NCBI GenBank assembly: GCA_016195325.1
Contig: JACPZX010000062.1
Location: 1-64,000, forward strand
DNA length: 64,000 nucleotides
Direction: 5' to 3'
DNA from: Acidobacteriota bacterium
Lineage (GTDB): Bacteria > Acidobacteriota > Polarisedimenticolia > JACPZX01
A program made the position numbers and the translations under genes. How positions within the stretch are numbered: position 1 is the stretch's first letter; every line of letters starts with the position of its first letter. Below the pieces are notes generated by a model. The model was not told where the DNA came from. It saw only the letters and a program-made list of their open reading frames with translations, and ran no database searches. Below, piece after piece: positions 62,486 through 64,000 of this stretch.

Positions 62486-62506
62486 ACACGAGGGGAGTCA
62501 CACTCA

Positions 62507-63202
62507 ATGACAAGACGCGCCAGCGCCCAGGACCCGGGAAAGAAGAAGGAGCCGGCCACCATCGTGCTGATCGACGATCACCCGATCGTCCGGCAGGGCC
62601 TGGCCATGCTGATCACGCAGGAACAGGACATGATCGTGTGCGGTGAGGCCGACGACGAGGCGTCGGGATGGCTCCAGGTCTCCACCCTCAAGCCGAGGGT
62701 CGTCATCGTCGACCTGTCCCTCAAGTCAGGCAGCGGGATCGATCTCATCAAGCAGGTCAAGAGAGAGTTCCCCGACACGGCGATCCTCGTGCTGTCCATG
62801 CACGACGAATCGTTCCATGTCGAGCGGGCCCTCAGGGCGGGCGCGTGGGGTTACCTCACCAAGCACGAGGCCAGCGAAAAGGTCGTGATCGCGATTCGCA
62901 AGCTCCTCGAAGGAGAGGTGTACCTCAGCGACGGTCTCTCTCCGCCGTTGCTCAAGAGGCTGCTGGTCGGCGGAGGGGATGGGGATATCTCCCCGATCTC
63001 GGGCTTGAGCGATCGGGAGCTGCAGGTGTTCGAGCTGATCGGGACGGGGATGGGGGTCCAGGAGATCTCCGGACAACTGCACTTGAGCGTCAAGACGGTC
63101 GAGACCTACCAGACCCACATCAAGGAGAAGCTGGCGCTGCCGAGCACGCGCAAGCTCGTGCAGTTCGCCATCCTCTGGACTCATCGTCAGCATGGAAAGT
63201 GA
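62507..63202 (+). CDS. NarL/FixJ-family response regulator
   Basis: A 231-residue regulator. After a basic N-terminal tail of about 16 residues comes a receiver domain (LIDDHPIVRQGL; phosphorylated Asp69 in VVIVDLSLKSG; Lys in LTKHEAS). The C-terminal LuxR-type helix-turn-helix at about 165-225 includes LSDRELQVFELIGTG and LHLSVKTVETYQTHI. Clearly the partner of the upstream kinase. The A+T-rich region immediately downstream may hold one of its targets. Confidence 0.93.
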   Translation: MTRRASAQDPGKKKEPATIVLIDDHPIVRQGLAMLITQEQDMIVCGEADDEASGWLQVSTLKPRVVIVDLSLKSGSGIDLIKQVKREFPDTAILVLSMHDESFHVERALRAGAWGYLTKHEASEKVVIAIRKLLEGEVYLSDGLSPPLLKRLLVGGGDGDISPISGLSDRELQVFELIGTGMGVQEISGQLHLSVKTVETYQTHIKEKLALPSTRKLVQFAILWTHRQHGK

Positions 63203-63881
63203 TCGCGCCCTGACGTGAGGCTCCCCGCCTCTCCCATGTCCTAGGGTTTTCCTTAGAAACAAATACTGGGTTTCCTGAGAGACGGCGCAGGGCTTTCACG
63301 TATGATATTCCAAGTGAAATCCTTCCACGCTTTTCCGAAAAGACATGACATTGACGAAAACCCAGATACACCGGATAAATATAGCGACTCTGGGGAAATT
63401 TTCATCAGTGGACCGTGTCCACCATCGGGGGGGGTGGGGATGCCGAACACGCTCGAGGAGCTGTTCAGCAGAGACTGCACGAGCCTGCCACGTGCCGTCG
63501 ATTCGATCGGGTGCCAGACCGCCCCTCTGTCAGCGCTGATTGATTCCCGCCCCCCCGATCCAGCATTCGAGATGGAACTCCCGAGGAGCTGACGAAGCAG
63601 CCGTGCCGGGCGGACGAAGGAGCCGCCCGTTGATGGGAAGGAATGCCCCGCACCCGTCGACACCGAAAGTCTCTTCACTCCGGACCGTCATTCCGGCCGC
63701 CCAGCTTCTGCGCGTGATCCGGCCTCCGCATCACGTCGAGGCCGTCCGCAATGGGGCGCCGTCATCCCCCCTCGTCCATCTGCCGAAGGCCAACCCCCGT
63801 CGAGCCGATCTTCCGCCCGCTCGTCGGCGGCTGGCTGTCAGGCGTGACGTCCGATCGACAACGCAACGGCAGGAGGTCCAC
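63203..63881. other. gap with low-G+C stretch and no convincing gene
   Basis: From about 63240 to 63420 the sequence is much richer in A+T than the rest. A weak promoter candidate on + is TTGACG (63351-63356) with TAAATA (63376-63381), spacer 19. Short open frames exist (for example one with MPNTLEELFSRDC from 63440), but none has a convincing signal or composition. The right part is probably leader sequence for the gene starting at 63882. Confidence 0.4.
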
Positions 63882-64000
63882 GTGGCGCTTCACACTCGGG
63901 ATTTGATTCGTCTTGTTGGAGTCCTGGCGGCGGCCTCCGCGCGATCTCTTCTCCGCGAAAGCGGGCTCGCCAGGTTGTTCGGTACCGGATGGGCCGGGCA
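63882..64000 (+). CDS. start of a gene cut by the window edge
   Basis: GTG 63882 has a perfect AGGAGG at 63871-63876, 5 bp upstream. The 39 visible codons begin MALHTRDLIRLVGVLAAA and stay open to the end. The N-terminus combines charged and hydrophobic residues, possibly a signal-anchor. The product cannot be named. Confidence 0.5.
   Translation, partial: MALHTRDLIRLVGVLAAASARSLLRESGLARLFGTGWAG

Overview
The window is chromosomal DNA of very high G+C content with dense, often overlapping genes. The likely source is a Gram-negative-type member of the Acidobacteriota: there is an outer membrane (TonB receptor, porin), a VWA protein of the VWFA-related type typical of acidobacteria, and an orphan MacB-like permease of the ADOP type. 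The assignment is inferred from gene content only.

Layout. 1-9935 is a division and cell wall cluster read on +: mraY (3' end), murD, ftsW, murG, murC, murB, ftsQ, ftsA, ftsZ, with ddl absent between murB and ftsQ. 10046-13136 holds a small membrane protein, an unassigned structured RNA gene on the minus strand (promoter and terminator both visible), and a VWA/HEAT secreted protein. 13133-19744 has a membrane methyltransferase, a three-gene overlapping set (CYTH phosphatase or cyclase, MurU-like nucleotidyltransferase, AmgK-like sugar kinase), a DUF1003 protein and an ADOP permease. 19769-23972 is a minus-strand operon of TldD, PmbA and a TPR/retropepsin protein.

24067-34697 is the most coherent accessory region. 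Two forward genes encode a BtuC/BtuD-type ABC transporter with a leaderless start. Facing them is a five-gene minus-strand operon (34379 to 28055) preceded by a clear cobalamin riboswitch and a sigma70 promoter. It encodes two secreted surface proteins, a BtuB-type TonB receptor, a beta-propeller lipoprotein that recalls BtuG, and a small exported protein. I read this as a corrinoid capture and import locus. A calcium-binding thrombospondin type 3 protein lies between the two halves.

34743-40098 is a block with an ECF sigma factor, a membrane anti-sigma factor and a TPR-CHAT protease-like protein, plus the broken start of an RHS gene. It is bounded by two direct repeats of 104 bp. Next come a serine hydrolase, an OmpR/HK two-component pair, a decayed PD-(D/E)XK-like gene, a DUF4160/DUF2442 pair, a membrane spermidine-synthase-like protein, a DUF885 peptidase, a large secreted repeat protein and a multicopper oxidase.

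54892-64000 carries accD-folC, an exported propeller protein, and a porin / phosphate-binding-like protein / NarX-like kinase / NarL-like regulator cluster. A gene start runs off the right edge. No tRNA, rRNA, CRISPR array or intact insertion sequence was seen.
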